NCBI RefSeq assembly: GCF_002205675.1
Contig: NZ_NISK01000003.1
Location: forward strand, 434,001-498,000
Reading direction: 5' to 3'
Source of the DNA: Sphingopyxis bauzanensis
Lineage (GTDB): Bacteria; Pseudomonadota; Alphaproteobacteria; Sphingomonadales; Sphingomonadaceae
Length of the DNA: 64,000 bases
The notes under the pieces were generated by a model. The model was not told where the DNA came from. It saw nothing but the letters and a program-made list of their open reading frames with translations, and searched no databases. Positions 28,586 to 37,163 of this stretch are shown here, piece after piece (the stretch's first letter is position 1; every line of letters begins with the position of its first letter). The translations under genes and the position numbers were made by a program.

Positions 28586-29635
28586 ATGACGCAGCAACCG
28601 ATATGGCTGGAGCAGGCGCGCGACGCCGAACGCCGCGGCGATGTCGCTGCCGAGACGGCGGCGCTGTCCGCCGCGATCCAGTCCGATCGTGGAAACATCG
28701 CCGCCGTGCTTGCTATGGCCGAACTCCAGCGTCGCCTGCTGGACAATCGCGCAGCCGCGTCCTTTTATCGCCTCGCGCTGGGTACCGCGACCCAGTCGGG
28801 CAACGTCCCGGTGTCACTTCACCCCGGCCTTAGACGCGCAGAACAATTTCTCATGGCATCGGAGCGCGCATTTGCCGATCATCTGCTCGGCCAGCTCCGC
28901 AGCGCGGGCGTCGACGCGCGCACGGCCACGCCGCGCATTGCCGAAGCGCTGCGCCTGCTCACAGGTGAACAGCAGGTCTATCTGCAAGAACCGAGCATGT
29001 TCTATTTTCCCGGTCTAGTTCAGCGCCCGTTCTTTGATCGCGAGATGTTTGACTGGGTAGCTGCAATCGAAGCGGCCACCGACGCCATTCGCGCCGAGCT
29101 GCTGGCCTTGAACGACACCGCATCGGATCGGTTCGGTCCCTATGTCACCGCAGCAGCAAATCGCCCGCCACCCAATAATCCGCTGCTCGATAAACCCGAC
29201 TGGGGCGCTGCCTGGCTATGGAAAGACGGTCAGATCGCCGAAGGCATGGACTTGCTTTGCCCCGCCGCCCTTGCTGCGCTCAGTCACGCGCCGCAGCCCA
29301 TCATTCCGGGCCGTGCGCCGCTCGCCCTTTTTTCGCGACTGACCCCCGGCACCCATATCCAGCCGCACCACGGCATGCTCAATACCCGGTTGATCTGTCA
29401 CCTGCCACTCCTGGTTCCGAACGGCTGCGGGCTGCGCGTCGGCGCGGAAACGCGAAGCTGGGTCGAGGGCGAATTGCTGATTTTCGACGACAGTTTCGAA
29501 CATGAGGCCTGGAACCGCGGTACCAGTGACCGCACCATCCTTCTGTTCGAAATATGGCGCCCCGACATTGACACCGACGAACGCGAACAATTGACGCGCA
29601 TTTTCTCGGCGATCGACACCTACTCGGAACAATAG
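28586..29635 (+). CDS. Aspartyl/asparaginyl beta-hydroxylase-domain protein with TPR-like N-terminus
   Basis: A 349-residue protein. The N-terminal part (DAERRGDVAAETAALSAAI, then AELQRRLLDNRAAASFYRLAL) looks like tetratricopeptide helices. The C-terminal part is an iron/2-oxoglutarate dioxygenase of the Asp/Asn hydroxylase type: HIQPHHGMLNTRL gives the first histidine, then GCGLRVGAETRSW, FDDSFEHEAWN the second histidine, and RTILLFEIWRPD the arginine. The substrate is unknown. ATG at 28574 is an alternative start. Confidence 0.82.
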   Translation: MTQQPIWLEQARDAERRGDVAAETAALSAAIQSDRGNIAAVLAMAELQRRLLDNRAAASFYRLALGTATQSGNVPVSLHPGLRRAEQFLMASERAFADHLLGQLRSAGVDARTATPRIAEALRLLTGEQQVYLQEPSMFYFPGLVQRPFFDREMFDWVAAIEAATDAIRAELLALNDTASDRFGPYVTAAANRPPPNNPLLDKPDWGAAWLWKDGQIAEGMDLLCPAALAALSHAPQPIIPGRAPLALFSRLTPGTHIQPHHGMLNTRLICHLPLLVPNGCGLRVGAETRSWVEGELLIFDDSFEHEAWNRGTSDRTILLFEIWRPDIDTDEREQLTRIFSAIDTYSEQ

Positions 29636-29654
29636 ACCAAGGGACAGAGTGACA

Positions 29655-30818
29655 ATGACCAATCCGGGAATGGACGCCGACATCTACGATGCCTTTATGG
29701 AGCAACTTCACCGCTATGTCCGCGAGCGGCTGATCCCGGCGGAGGACCAGCTCGAAGAACTCGGCCGCGTTCCCGACGATATCCTTGCCGAAATGCGCGA
29801 GATGGGGCTGTTCGGGGTCACCATGCCCGAACAATATGGCGGCGCGGGCATGAATATCAGCCAATATGTCGGGTTCATCCGCGAGATCGCCTACGCCTCA
29901 CCTGCCTATCGTTCGATAGTTTCGATCAATATCGGCATGGTGTGCAAATCGCTTCTTGGTTTCGGCACTGCGGCGCAAAAGGAACATTGGCTGCCCAAGC
30001 TGGCGATGGGCAGTATCGCCGCCTTTGGCCTGACCGAACCCGACAGCGGATCCGACAGCGCGGCGATGAAGACCCGCGCGGTGCGTGACGGCAACGGCTA
30101 TGTGCTCAACGGCACCAAGCGTTACATCACCAACGCCCCCTTCGCCGACATGATCCTTGTGATGGCGCGCACCAATGCCGAGGCACTGCCGAAGAACGCG
30201 CATGTCAGCGCCTTTCTGGTTCCGCGCGATGCACCCGGCGTTTCGATCGGCAAACCCGACGGCAAAATGGGTCAGGCGGGATCGCAGATCGCCGACGTCA
30301 TTCTCGAAGATGTCCATGTTGACGGCGATGCGCTGCTCGGCGGCGAAGAAGGCATCGGCTTCCGCGCCGCGATGCAGAGCCTCGACAATGGCCGCCTGTC
30401 GGTCGCTGCCGCCAGCGTCGGTTATGCCAAGCGGATGCTCGATGCAGGGTTGAAATATGCAATGGAACGCAAGGCGTTTGGCGAACCGATTGCCAATTTC
30501 CAGCTGATCCAGGCGATGCTCGCCGATAGCAAGGCCGAAATCTACGCCGCCGACTGTATGCTGAATGACGCCTGCGCGCGCGCCGACCGGGGCGAAAAAA
30601 TCCTTGTTGAGGCGGCCGCGACCAAGATGTTCGCCAGCGAAATGTGCGGCCGCGTCGCCGACCGGGTCGTGCAAATCCATGGCGGCGCGGGGTATCTCAA
30701 GGAATATCTCGCCGAACGCTTCTATCGCGACTGCCGCATTTACCGGATTTATGAAGGAACGACGCAGATCCAGCAGCTAGTGATCGCCAAGAACATGATC
30801 CGTGACTACGAGAGCTGA
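29655..30818 (+). CDS. Acyl-CoA dehydrogenase
   Basis: A 387-residue FAD enzyme that makes an alpha,beta-double bond in acyl-CoA. FGLTEPDSGSD forms the FAD/substrate loop and ITNAPFADMILVMAR follows. The C-terminal IYEGTTQIQQLVIAKNMIR contains a Glu in the position of the catalytic base. A GTG two codons earlier could also start it. Which chain length it uses is not readable. It is the last clear core gene before the accessory region. Confidence 0.9.
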   Translation: MTNPGMDADIYDAFMEQLHRYVRERLIPAEDQLEELGRVPDDILAEMREMGLFGVTMPEQYGGAGMNISQYVGFIREIAYASPAYRSIVSINIGMVCKSLLGFGTAAQKEHWLPKLAMGSIAAFGLTEPDSGSDSAAMKTRAVRDGNGYVLNGTKRYITNAPFADMILVMARTNAEALPKNAHVSAFLVPRDAPGVSIGKPDGKMGQAGSQIADVILEDVHVDGDALLGGEEGIGFRAAMQSLDNGRLSVAAASVGYAKRMLDAGLKYAMERKAFGEPIANFQLIQAMLADSKAEIYAADCMLNDACARADRGEKILVEAAATKMFASEMCGRVADRVVQIHGGAGYLKEYLAERFYRDCRIYRIYEGTTQIQQLVIAKNMIRDYES

Positions 30819-30835
30819 AGGCTCGGGAGGGTCGC

Positions 30836-30885
30836 TGGTGGCGCCGAGGGGAATCGAACCCCTGACCTCTGCAGTTCGGTTGCAG
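30836..30885 (-). other. 3'-half tRNA fragment, candidate attachment site
   Basis: Read on the minus strand, the segment ends AGGGG-TTCGATT-CCCCT (a perfect T arm), then CGGCGCC-A-CCA (acceptor strand, discriminator and CCA). Before it TGCAG could be the 3' side of an anticodon stem. No D arm or 5' acceptor strand (expected GGCGCCG) is found further on, so the gene is not intact. Such 3' fragments are typical attachment scars of integrated islands. The amino acid identity cannot be given. Confidence 0.65.
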
Positions 30886-31340
30886 TGAAACGGCACAATC
30901 CGGCACATCATGGGACAGAGAAAGCCGGGAAAACCCAAAACCGCCTGCTCTCGAGCCGGTCGCCGAGGCCATCAGCACAGCAAGCCGCTTCCCGCTCGGC
31001 GAGACGCTTTTCGTCAAAACGCAGGAAGGCCGCGACGCGGGCCGTCTCCTCGCTAGACAGCGCTCAACTCATGCGCCATCCGTCGCCGCTGGTATCCGGC
31101 GCGTTTCCCAATAAACGGTCAGATGATGTGTCATCCAGACATTCCATCCGTGCGCCCGTTGAGCCAGACCGATATTCCGTGCAGGACGCGCAGTACTTTT
31201 CAATTTGGAGCGTCGGCTTTCCTGCCTCGAAATCGACGATGAAGCGCGTTCCGACGCCGGCGGCGCCGGCACGTTGCTCCTGGCGGAGTTGGGCATGCCT
31301 TATTTCGGCGCGAACCGGTTGTCCTATTTGCTAACGTCGA
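30886..31340. other. Decayed intergenic sequence with two coherent relic frames
   Basis: No intact gene is seen. On the minus strand near 30905-31060 one frame reads EETARVAAFLRFDEKRLAER and ends in FPAFSVP. On the plus strand, about 31170-31347, a frame reads NLERRLSCLEIDDEARSDAG, then LLLAELGMPYFGANRLSYLL. Neither has a convincing start, so both look like remains of mobile DNA genes. I recognise neither family. Confidence 0.4.
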
Positions 31341-32411
31341 TCAGGCGAGCTTGAGCTTCGCAAGCTCGCCCTCATCGAAAGCATTCGTTGCCGCCAAATT
31401 CGCCCGCGCAATATCGATCGATGACCAATCGATTCGGCTCGTATAACCCTGCGCGACTGACAGCATGCGGATTACCAGTTCCATCCGCGCGTTGTGCGTG
31501 AAGGCCTTGAGAGCGGTGAGATAATCGGTTCGATAAGCCGTCGGAATGATGATCCGTTCTTCGCCCGCCGCGACCAATTCGGCATTCATCATAATCCGCG
31601 CAATCCGGCCATTGCCGTCGGCAAAGGGGTGAACCTCACTGACCAGCGCCATGATATAGATCGCGCGATGCAATGGGTCACCGAGCGCCTGGGAGAGATG
31701 ATAGCCGCGTTCCAATGTTCCTTCCACGAGATCGGGTGCTACAAAGACCGCCATTCCGGCCTGGTTAGGCTCGGCCTTGAACGCCCCGGGGCCCTTGTCG
31801 GGCCGCGCTTCCATCACCATCGCGTGCCGGTGCCGCAGCAGCTGGCGGAATTCGGCGTAACTTGCCGGGAGCTGCTTTAGATGGTCGATGTCCGAGACGA
31901 GCCGGAAGGTCCCGAGCACATCATGTGCATCGGCCGCCCGTTCGGCCGGAATAACACCTTCGAACACAATCTCGGCCGCCTCATCGACGGTGAATTCGGT
32001 ACCTTCGATGAAGTTGGAGAAATAGGCCTCAAAAAAGGCGAGCGTTGCATTGGCGTCGGCACTGCGGGGCGGCGCTTCACGTCGCTCGGCGATGCTGTCC
32101 CGCAGCGCAAACATCAGGGTTTCGAACAGCTGCAGACGGTTCGGATCATAAGGCTCGCCGGTGTTGCGCGCCTTGCCGACCTCGCTCTCCAGCTTCGCTT
32201 CACGCGTGCCGAGCAACGAGCCGATCAGGCCGTCGAGTTCAGCGAATTCGGCGTCATAGCCAAGCTCGGGCGCGATCCTGCGCGCATCGTCGCGAATGCG
32301 GTTGATGGCGGCCGCATCCTGTCGGCGTAGTTGCGCGTCGAGCCGTTTTTCGACATCTTCGCGTGGCAGAGTACGTTGTGCTCGCCCACCTCGCGCGCGC
32401 GAAAGTCGCAT
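31341..32411 (-). CDS. Fic-domain protein (AMPylase-type), class II, possibly N-terminally truncated
   Basis: A 356-residue Fic protein; these usually transfer AMP from ATP to a target hydroxyl. The active-site motif HPFADGNGR is at 261-269 and matches HxFx(D/E)GNGR. An inhibitory helix motif SNFIEG (132-137) fits [S/T]xxxE[G/N] and lies before the Fic core, as in self-inhibited class II proteins. A C-terminal winged-helix-like part is possible. The frame remains open and protein-like upstream of the ATG (ARAYLENM) but lacks an earlier ATG, GTG or TTG before a TGA, so the N-terminus may have been lost, perhaps when the IS91-type element arrived. Confidence 0.85.
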   Translation of the reverse strand: MRLSRARGGRAQRTLPREDVEKRLDAQLRRQDAAAINRIRDDARRIAPELGYDAEFAELDGLIGSLLGTREAKLESEVGKARNTGEPYDPNRLQLFETLMFALRDSIAERREAPPRSADANATLAFFEAYFSNFIEGTEFTVDEAAEIVFEGVIPAERAADAHDVLGTFRLVSDIDHLKQLPASYAEFRQLLRHRHAMVMEARPDKGPGAFKAEPNQAGMAVFVAPDLVEGTLERGYHLSQALGDPLHRAIYIMALVSEVHPFADGNGRIARIMMNAELVAAGEERIIIPTAYRTDYLTALKAFTHNARMELVIRMLSVAQGYTSRIDWSSIDIARANLAATNAFDEGELAKLKLA

Positions 32412-32555
32412 ATTCTCAAGATAGGCGCGCGCTGTCGATGCCAGTCGGACACCCGTTGCACGAACCGCTATCGCGGATTGGCGCTGTCATCGACGTAAAG
32501 CCGTCCAGCGAGCGCCGCATGTGATTGAACGTCGGCTGCCATAGGCAGAGCATTT

Positions 32556-32578
32556 CGACTCCTTCAACTGAGGAGTCG
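32556..32578 (+). promoter_or_regulatory. Hairpin hiding the ribosome binding site of the IS recombinase
   Basis: CGACTCCT and AGGAGTCG form a perfect eight-base stem with a seven-base loop. The right arm contains the AGGAG Shine-Dalgarno, seven bases before the ATG at 32583. Transcripts reading in from outside would fold and block translation, a control known from other insertion sequences. Confidence 0.7.
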
Positions 32579-32582
32579 AACG

Positions 32583-33491
32583 ATGAATGAGCTTATCCAG
32601 ATTGGCCCGATCAGCCCGCTACGCCAGCGCCTGCTCGACGACATGGCGATGCGGCGGTTCGGGCCGGAGACGCAGCGTAATTATCTGCGCGACGTCGGAC
32701 GGTTCGCGACCTGGCTCGGGCGCTCGCCGCACACCGCGAGTGCGGAGGAGGTCCGCCAGTTCCAGATCGATCAGCAGCAAGCGGGCGTTCCGGTGCCGAC
32801 GATGAACAGCATCGTCAGTGCGCTCCGCTTCTTCTTCACCGAGACGCTCGACCGCCCCGATCTCGCGCGCAAGCTGATCCGCGCCAAGCAGGTTCGCAAG
32901 ATCCCCGTCGTCCTGACCATGGCCGAGGTGAAGCGGCTGCTCGATGCCACGCGCTGCCTCAAGCACCAGGCTGCCCTGTCGGTTGCGTACGGCGCCGGGC
33001 TGCGCGTCGCCGAGGTCTCAGCGCTCAAGGTCAGCAATATCGACAGCAAGCGCATGCTGCTGCGTGTCGAGCGCGGTAAAGGCGGACGCGACCGCAACGC
33101 CATGCTGCCCGAAGGCTTGCTGCTGCTACTGCGCGACTGGTGGCGCGCCGGACGACAGCAGGGCGTGCTGCTTCCTGAGGGCTGGCTCTTCCCGGGGCAG
33201 AGTGCCTCGGCCCCGATCAGCACCCGCCAGCTCCACCGCGTCGTCGTCGAGGCGGCTGAGGCGGCCGATATCGACAAGCGCGTCGGGCCGCACACCTTGC
33301 GCCACAGCTTTGCCACCCACCTGCTCGAGGACGGCGTCAACATCCGCGTCATCCAGGCGCTGCTCGGACACGCCAACCTCAATACCACCGCCTTTTACTT
33401 GCAGGTCGCAACGAAGACGACGCGCAAGGTGACCAGCCCGCTCGACCGGCTCGCGCTGGCATCGCCCATCGAGGCGCCCCCCGACGGCTGA
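32583..33491 (+). CDS. Tyrosine recombinase/integrase of an IS91-type element
   Basis: A 302-residue XerC/D-like recombinase. An N-terminal SAM-like DNA-binding domain (about 15-95) is followed by the catalytic domain with the first Arg in GAGLRVAEVSAL, then HTLRHSFATHLL (His-x-x-Arg), LLGHANLNTTAFYLQV (second His and nucleophile Tyr). All catalytic residues are present. Its neighbour is the HUH transposase; the pair is probably co-transcribed. Translation may be limited by the hairpin at its ribosome binding site. Confidence 0.88.
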   Translation: MNELIQIGPISPLRQRLLDDMAMRRFGPETQRNYLRDVGRFATWLGRSPHTASAEEVRQFQIDQQQAGVPVPTMNSIVSALRFFFTETLDRPDLARKLIRAKQVRKIPVVLTMAEVKRLLDATRCLKHQAALSVAYGAGLRVAEVSALKVSNIDSKRMLLRVERGKGGRDRNAMLPEGLLLLLRDWWRAGRQQGVLLPEGWLFPGQSASAPISTRQLHRVVVEAAEAADIDKRVGPHTLRHSFATHLLEDGVNIRVIQALLGHANLNTTAFYLQVATKTTRKVTSPLDRLALASPIEAPPDG

Positions 33492-33496
33492 GGCTG

Positions 33497-34687
33497 ATGC
33501 GCACCTCGCTCGAGGTCGCCGACATCTTCCGTGCTGCAGGACCCGCGTATCGCACCGCGCATGCCGGGCATCTGAGCCTGCATCAGCTCAAGATCATGTC
33601 GGCGATCGAACATTGCCGCACCGCCGCGCTCGGTGGCCACGTCGAAGCCTGCACCGACTGCGGGCATTGGCGGATCGCCCACAACAGTTGCCGCAACCGG
33701 CACTGTCCCAGGTGCCAGGGCGCCGCCGCACGCACTTGGCTCGAGGCCCGCGAGGCCGACCTGCTCCCGGTCGGCTATTTCCACGTCGTCTTCACCCTCC
33801 CTGCCGAGGTCGCCGCGATCGCCTTCACCAACAAGGCGCTGGTCTATGACCTCTTGTTCAAGGCGGCGGCCGATACGATGCTGACCATCGCCGCCGACCC
33901 TAAGCACCTCGGCGCCCGGATCGGCATCACCGCCGTTCTTCACACCTGGGGATCCGCCCTCACCCATCATCCCCACATCCACATGATCGTGCCAGGCGGC
34001 GGCATATCGCGCGATGGAACGCGCTGGATATCCGCACGCCCCGCCTTCCTGCTCCCCGTGCGCGTGCTCGGCGCGCTCTTCCGCCGCTTGTTCCTGTCCC
34101 GGCTGCGCGCGCTGCACGATGACGGCAAGCTCGCTTTCTTCGGCAGCCTCACGCAGCTTGGCGAACGACGCGCTTTCCTGCGGCACCTCTCTCCCGTCAG
34201 CAAGAAGCGCTGGGTGGTCTATGCCAAGCCGCCGTTCGCCGGGCCCGAAGCGGTGCTCGCCTATCTGTCGCGCTACACCCACCGGGTTGCGATATCGAAC
34301 AGCCGCCTCCTCCGCTTCGATGCGGACGGCGTCACCTTCCGCTATAAAAACTACCGCGAGGCCGGCACCGCGCGGCAGCAGGTCATGACCCTCGCCGCCG
34401 ACGAGTTCATTCGCCGCTTCCTCCTCCACGCCCTGCCCCGCGGATTCCACCGCATCCGCCACTATGGCCTGCTCGCCAGCGCCAGGCGCAAGGATCATCT
34501 CGAACGCGCCCGAGGTCTGCTCGATGTCGCCCCCGCGCCGGCCGACGATCCGCCCGCCGAGCTCGAAGCTCAGCCGCTGTGCCCGTGCTGCGGCGGCACC
34601 ATGGTGATCATCGAGGTCTTCGAACGTCGCTATCAACCCCGAGCGCCGCCACCGCCCTCACTCTCATCCGGGACACAGGCGCCGTGA
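33497..34687 (+). CDS. IS91-family HUH transposase
   Basis: A 396-residue rolling-circle transposase. The N-terminal zinc-binding part has CTDCGHWRIAHNSCRNRHC followed by PRC (Cys 52 to 73). The HUH metal motif is HPHIH (158-162), and the nucleophile Tyr region YLSRYTHRVAISNSRL fits the IS91/Y2 transposase domain (Pfam Y2_Tnp). Full length, intact frame. The C-terminus has a second CxxC (CPCCGG) and a Pro/Ser-rich end. Confidence 0.92.
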   Translation: MRTSLEVADIFRAAGPAYRTAHAGHLSLHQLKIMSAIEHCRTAALGGHVEACTDCGHWRIAHNSCRNRHCPRCQGAAARTWLEAREADLLPVGYFHVVFTLPAEVAAIAFTNKALVYDLLFKAAADTMLTIAADPKHLGARIGITAVLHTWGSALTHHPHIHMIVPGGGISRDGTRWISARPAFLLPVRVLGALFRRLFLSRLRALHDDGKLAFFGSLTQLGERRAFLRHLSPVSKKRWVVYAKPPFAGPEAVLAYLSRYTHRVAISNSRLLRFDADGVTFRYKNYREAGTARQQVMTLAADEFIRRFLLHALPRGFHRIRHYGLLASARRKDHLERARGLLDVAPAPADDPPAELEAQPLCPCCGGTMVIIEVFERRYQPRAPPPPSLSSGTQAP

Positions 34688-34766
34688 CCCGGCACGGCCT
34701 GACGCAGACACGATCCAGGGCAGACCCGCACCTGGAAGCGGACCCGCTTGCGGCGGTGCTGCCCAT

Positions 34767-34804
34767 AAGCGGACATCCCCACACTAAAATCGGCATGTCC
34801 GCTT
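34767..34804. repeat. Inverted repeat after the IS91-type transposase
   Basis: AAGCGGACAT at 34767-34776 pairs with ATGTCCGCTT at 34795-34804, with an 18-base loop. A direct copy of the word GTCCGCTTTT follows at 34811. It may belong to the element's replication origin end, which in IS91 carries a small hairpin. Confidence 0.45.
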
Positions 34805-34810
34805 TTCGGC

Positions 34811-35120
34811 GTCCGCTTTTGCGACCTCAATCCAGACGGTCAGCTCTCAGATGCGTCCGATTTTGGGCAGCATCCGTCAGCCCCAGGCCACGCTCAAAAC
34901 CGCTTTCCCCATAGCTCTCGGTCGATGACCCCCGCGGTTCGGGCATCGAAGACTTTCCGACGCCTGACGGCGTCCGAAACCCTAAACGTTTGAAGACCGG
35001 CTGCTTTCAGGACGGATAGTGATTGAAGCGGACGCTGGGGCGCAAATCTACCGCCTCGGCCGATAGACGTAGGTCGCGACTAGAAGATTTAGAGTATCGG
35101 CGGCTCTGCGAGGTGCTGCA
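34811..35120. other. Gap without a recognisable gene
   Basis: Between the IS91-type element and the glycosidase operon end I see no convincing coding frame, RNA gene or terminator. Short reading frames here look random. Confidence 0.5.
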
Positions 35121-37163
35121 TCAGCCTGGTGAAAGCCGCATCGCGGCCCCCCCGCCAGGTGCGAGCCAGAGCTTGTAGCTATTGCCCTTCTTCACCCGGA
35201 TCGTTTCATGGGCGATGCGGTGCCGCGCGTCGGTCAGATAGGTGGCGCCATCGCCATCCTTATAGATCGTTGCGGTATAGGCTTTTCCCGGCTCGAGGAA
35301 ATCGAAGCTCAGCGTCAGCGTGCGTTCGGTCGCATTGTTGACCCCGCCGACATACCAGTCGGCGCTGCTGCGATCCTTGCGCGCGAAGATCGCATAATCG
35401 CCGACCTCGCCCGCGATCAGGCGGCTTTCGGACCAATCGGCCGGAACCTGCTTTATGAACTCCAGCTCACGCGGATGCGCTTCCAGATTCTCGATGAAAT
35501 CGGCGGCCATCTGGATCGGCGAATAGATGGCGAGATATAGCCCGAGCTGCTTTGCGAGCGTCGAGGCGAGCGGCGCCTTGTTCGCGCCCTCGAGGCTCAG
35601 CACGCCCGGCGTGAAGTCCATCGGCCCCGACAGCATCCGCGTATAAACGAGAGTCGGCTCATGGTCCGGGCCGTTTGCGAAGGCCCCCCAGGCGTTATAC
35701 TCCATGCCCCGCGCGCCTTCGCGCGCAACCCAATTGGGATAGGTGCGGCGGAGGCCCGTATCCTTGATCGGTTCGTGCGGATTGACCGCGACGTGATATT
35801 TTGCCGCGGTTTCGACGACTTTCAGATGATGCTGCACCTGGCGCTGGCCGTCGTGCCATTCCATCGCAGTGGTCCCGGGCGTGGCGCCGGGCGCAATGAC
35901 CCCGCCGGCATCGGCGACATAGCCGGTCTTGACCGTGCCGACGCCGAGCTGCCCATAGAGCTTCATCGCGTCGTCGAGCTGCTCTTCATAGACCGCAATA
36001 TTGCCGCCGGTTTCATGATGGCCGATCAGCTGGACGCCCTTTTTGCGCGCATAGTCGGTGACCGCCTTCAAGTCGAAGTCTGGTGTTGCTTCGGTAAAGC
36101 TGAACTCGTCGCCATGACCGAACCAATTGCCGTTCCAGCCCTTGTTCCAGCCCTCGACGAGCACGCCGCCGAAGCCGTGTTTCGCTGCGAAGTCGATATA
36201 TTGCTTCGTCCGCTCGGTCGTTGCGCCATGCTTGGGCCCCTCGGCCCAGCTCCAGTCGCCGCGGATCATCCCCCACCAGATGCCGATATATTTCATCGGC
36301 TTGAACCAGCTAACGTCGCCCAGCTTGTTCGGTTCGTTGAGGTTGAGTTCGAGGTCGCTTTCGACCAGCCCCGCAGCGCTGTCGGCGATCCGGATCGTCC
36401 GCCACGGCGTCGCGAACGGCAGGTCGCGCACGACGCGCGCGCCCTTCGAGGATGGCGACAGCGTGGCGCGGAACTTCTGTCCCTCGGCGCGCTTGAACCA
36501 AATGCCGGCATAGTCGACGAGCGCCGCTTCGTGGAACGCCAGATGCGTCCCGTCGTCGAGGCGCATCGTGATCGGCGTGTGCGCGGTCGCGACCGCATCG
36601 ATCGGCGTTTTTTGGTAGATTTGCTCGTAGCGGTTCCACTCGCCACCGGTGATCCACCACGCGGTGCCCTTGGGCGCGATGTCGAATTCGGTGATTTCGT
36701 CGACGATCTTCGCGGTCTTGAGCCCCGCCTGCTCGGGCAGTTCGTAGCGGAAGCCGATGCCGTCGTCGAACAGGCGGAAGCGGACGTTCATCGCATGGCC
36801 GCCCCAGCTCTCGTTCTGGCGGAAGCGGACGAGCAGTTCATTGTGCCGGTCGCGCACGAAGCGGCGCTCGCCCCATGGCTGTTCCCAGCGCGTGTCGCCG
36901 CTGGCGCGCTCGACGCTTTCGATCGCAAAGCCGCGTTGCAGCCCGATGCGGTCGGCGAGGATAAAACCCAGCTTCGACGGCGCGATCAGCAGCTTGCCCC
37001 TGCGCGACAGCGACCATGTCGGCCGCTGGTCATTGTCGGTCGAAACCGTCAGCACGATGCCGCCGTCCGGCGACGATGCCGTCTGCTCGGGCCGTGCGTC
37101 CTGCGCAAAGGCGGGCGCCGCTGCCATGGCGAGCAGCGGGAGGGCGGCGAACAGGCTATGCAT
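35121..37163 (-). CDS. GH97 family alpha-glucosidase (SusB-like)
   Basis: A 680-residue periplasmic glycosidase. The signal peptide MHSLFAALPLLAMAAAPAFAQ is followed by an N-terminal beta-sandwich, the TIM-barrel core (GFGGVLVEGWNKGWNGNWF) and a C-terminal beta domain. NPHEPIKDTGLRRTYPNW and ARGMEYNAW carry the glutamates that serve as base in the inverting SusB type. It should release glucose from malto-oligosaccharides. The ATG at 37163 forms an ATGA overlap with the upstream GH13 stop; last gene of the operon. Confidence 0.9.
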   Translation of the reverse strand: MHSLFAALPLLAMAAAPAFAQDARPEQTASSPDGGIVLTVSTDNDQRPTWSLSRRGKLLIAPSKLGFILADRIGLQRGFAIESVERASGDTRWEQPWGERRFVRDRHNELLVRFRQNESWGGHAMNVRFRLFDDGIGFRYELPEQAGLKTAKIVDEITEFDIAPKGTAWWITGGEWNRYEQIYQKTPIDAVATAHTPITMRLDDGTHLAFHEAALVDYAGIWFKRAEGQKFRATLSPSSKGARVVRDLPFATPWRTIRIADSAAGLVESDLELNLNEPNKLGDVSWFKPMKYIGIWWGMIRGDWSWAEGPKHGATTERTKQYIDFAAKHGFGGVLVEGWNKGWNGNWFGHGDEFSFTEATPDFDLKAVTDYARKKGVQLIGHHETGGNIAVYEEQLDDAMKLYGQLGVGTVKTGYVADAGGVIAPGATPGTTAMEWHDGQRQVQHHLKVVETAAKYHVAVNPHEPIKDTGLRRTYPNWVAREGARGMEYNAWGAFANGPDHEPTLVYTRMLSGPMDFTPGVLSLEGANKAPLASTLAKQLGLYLAIYSPIQMAADFIENLEAHPRELEFIKQVPADWSESRLIAGEVGDYAIFARKDRSSADWYVGGVNNATERTLTLSFDFLEPGKAYTATIYKDGDGATYLTDARHRIAHETIRVKKGNSYKLWLAPGGGAAMRLSPG

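Larger units (their letters stand above)
32556..34804 (+). mobile_element. IS91-family element with an accessory tyrosine recombinase (ends approximate)
   Basis: Two plus-strand genes six bases apart, a tyrosine recombinase and an HUH transposase, form the standard content of a subgroup of IS91-type elements. The coordinates given run between a hairpin before the first gene (32556-32578) and a hairpin after the second (34767-34804). IS91 elements move by rolling-circle transposition and have no terminal inverted repeats, so exact ends cannot be read here. Confidence 0.7.

Noticed and set aside
30836-30885. An intact tRNA gene
   Set aside because: The T arm and acceptor 3' strand are good, but no D arm or matching 5' acceptor strand is found, and the putative anticodon loop lacks U33.
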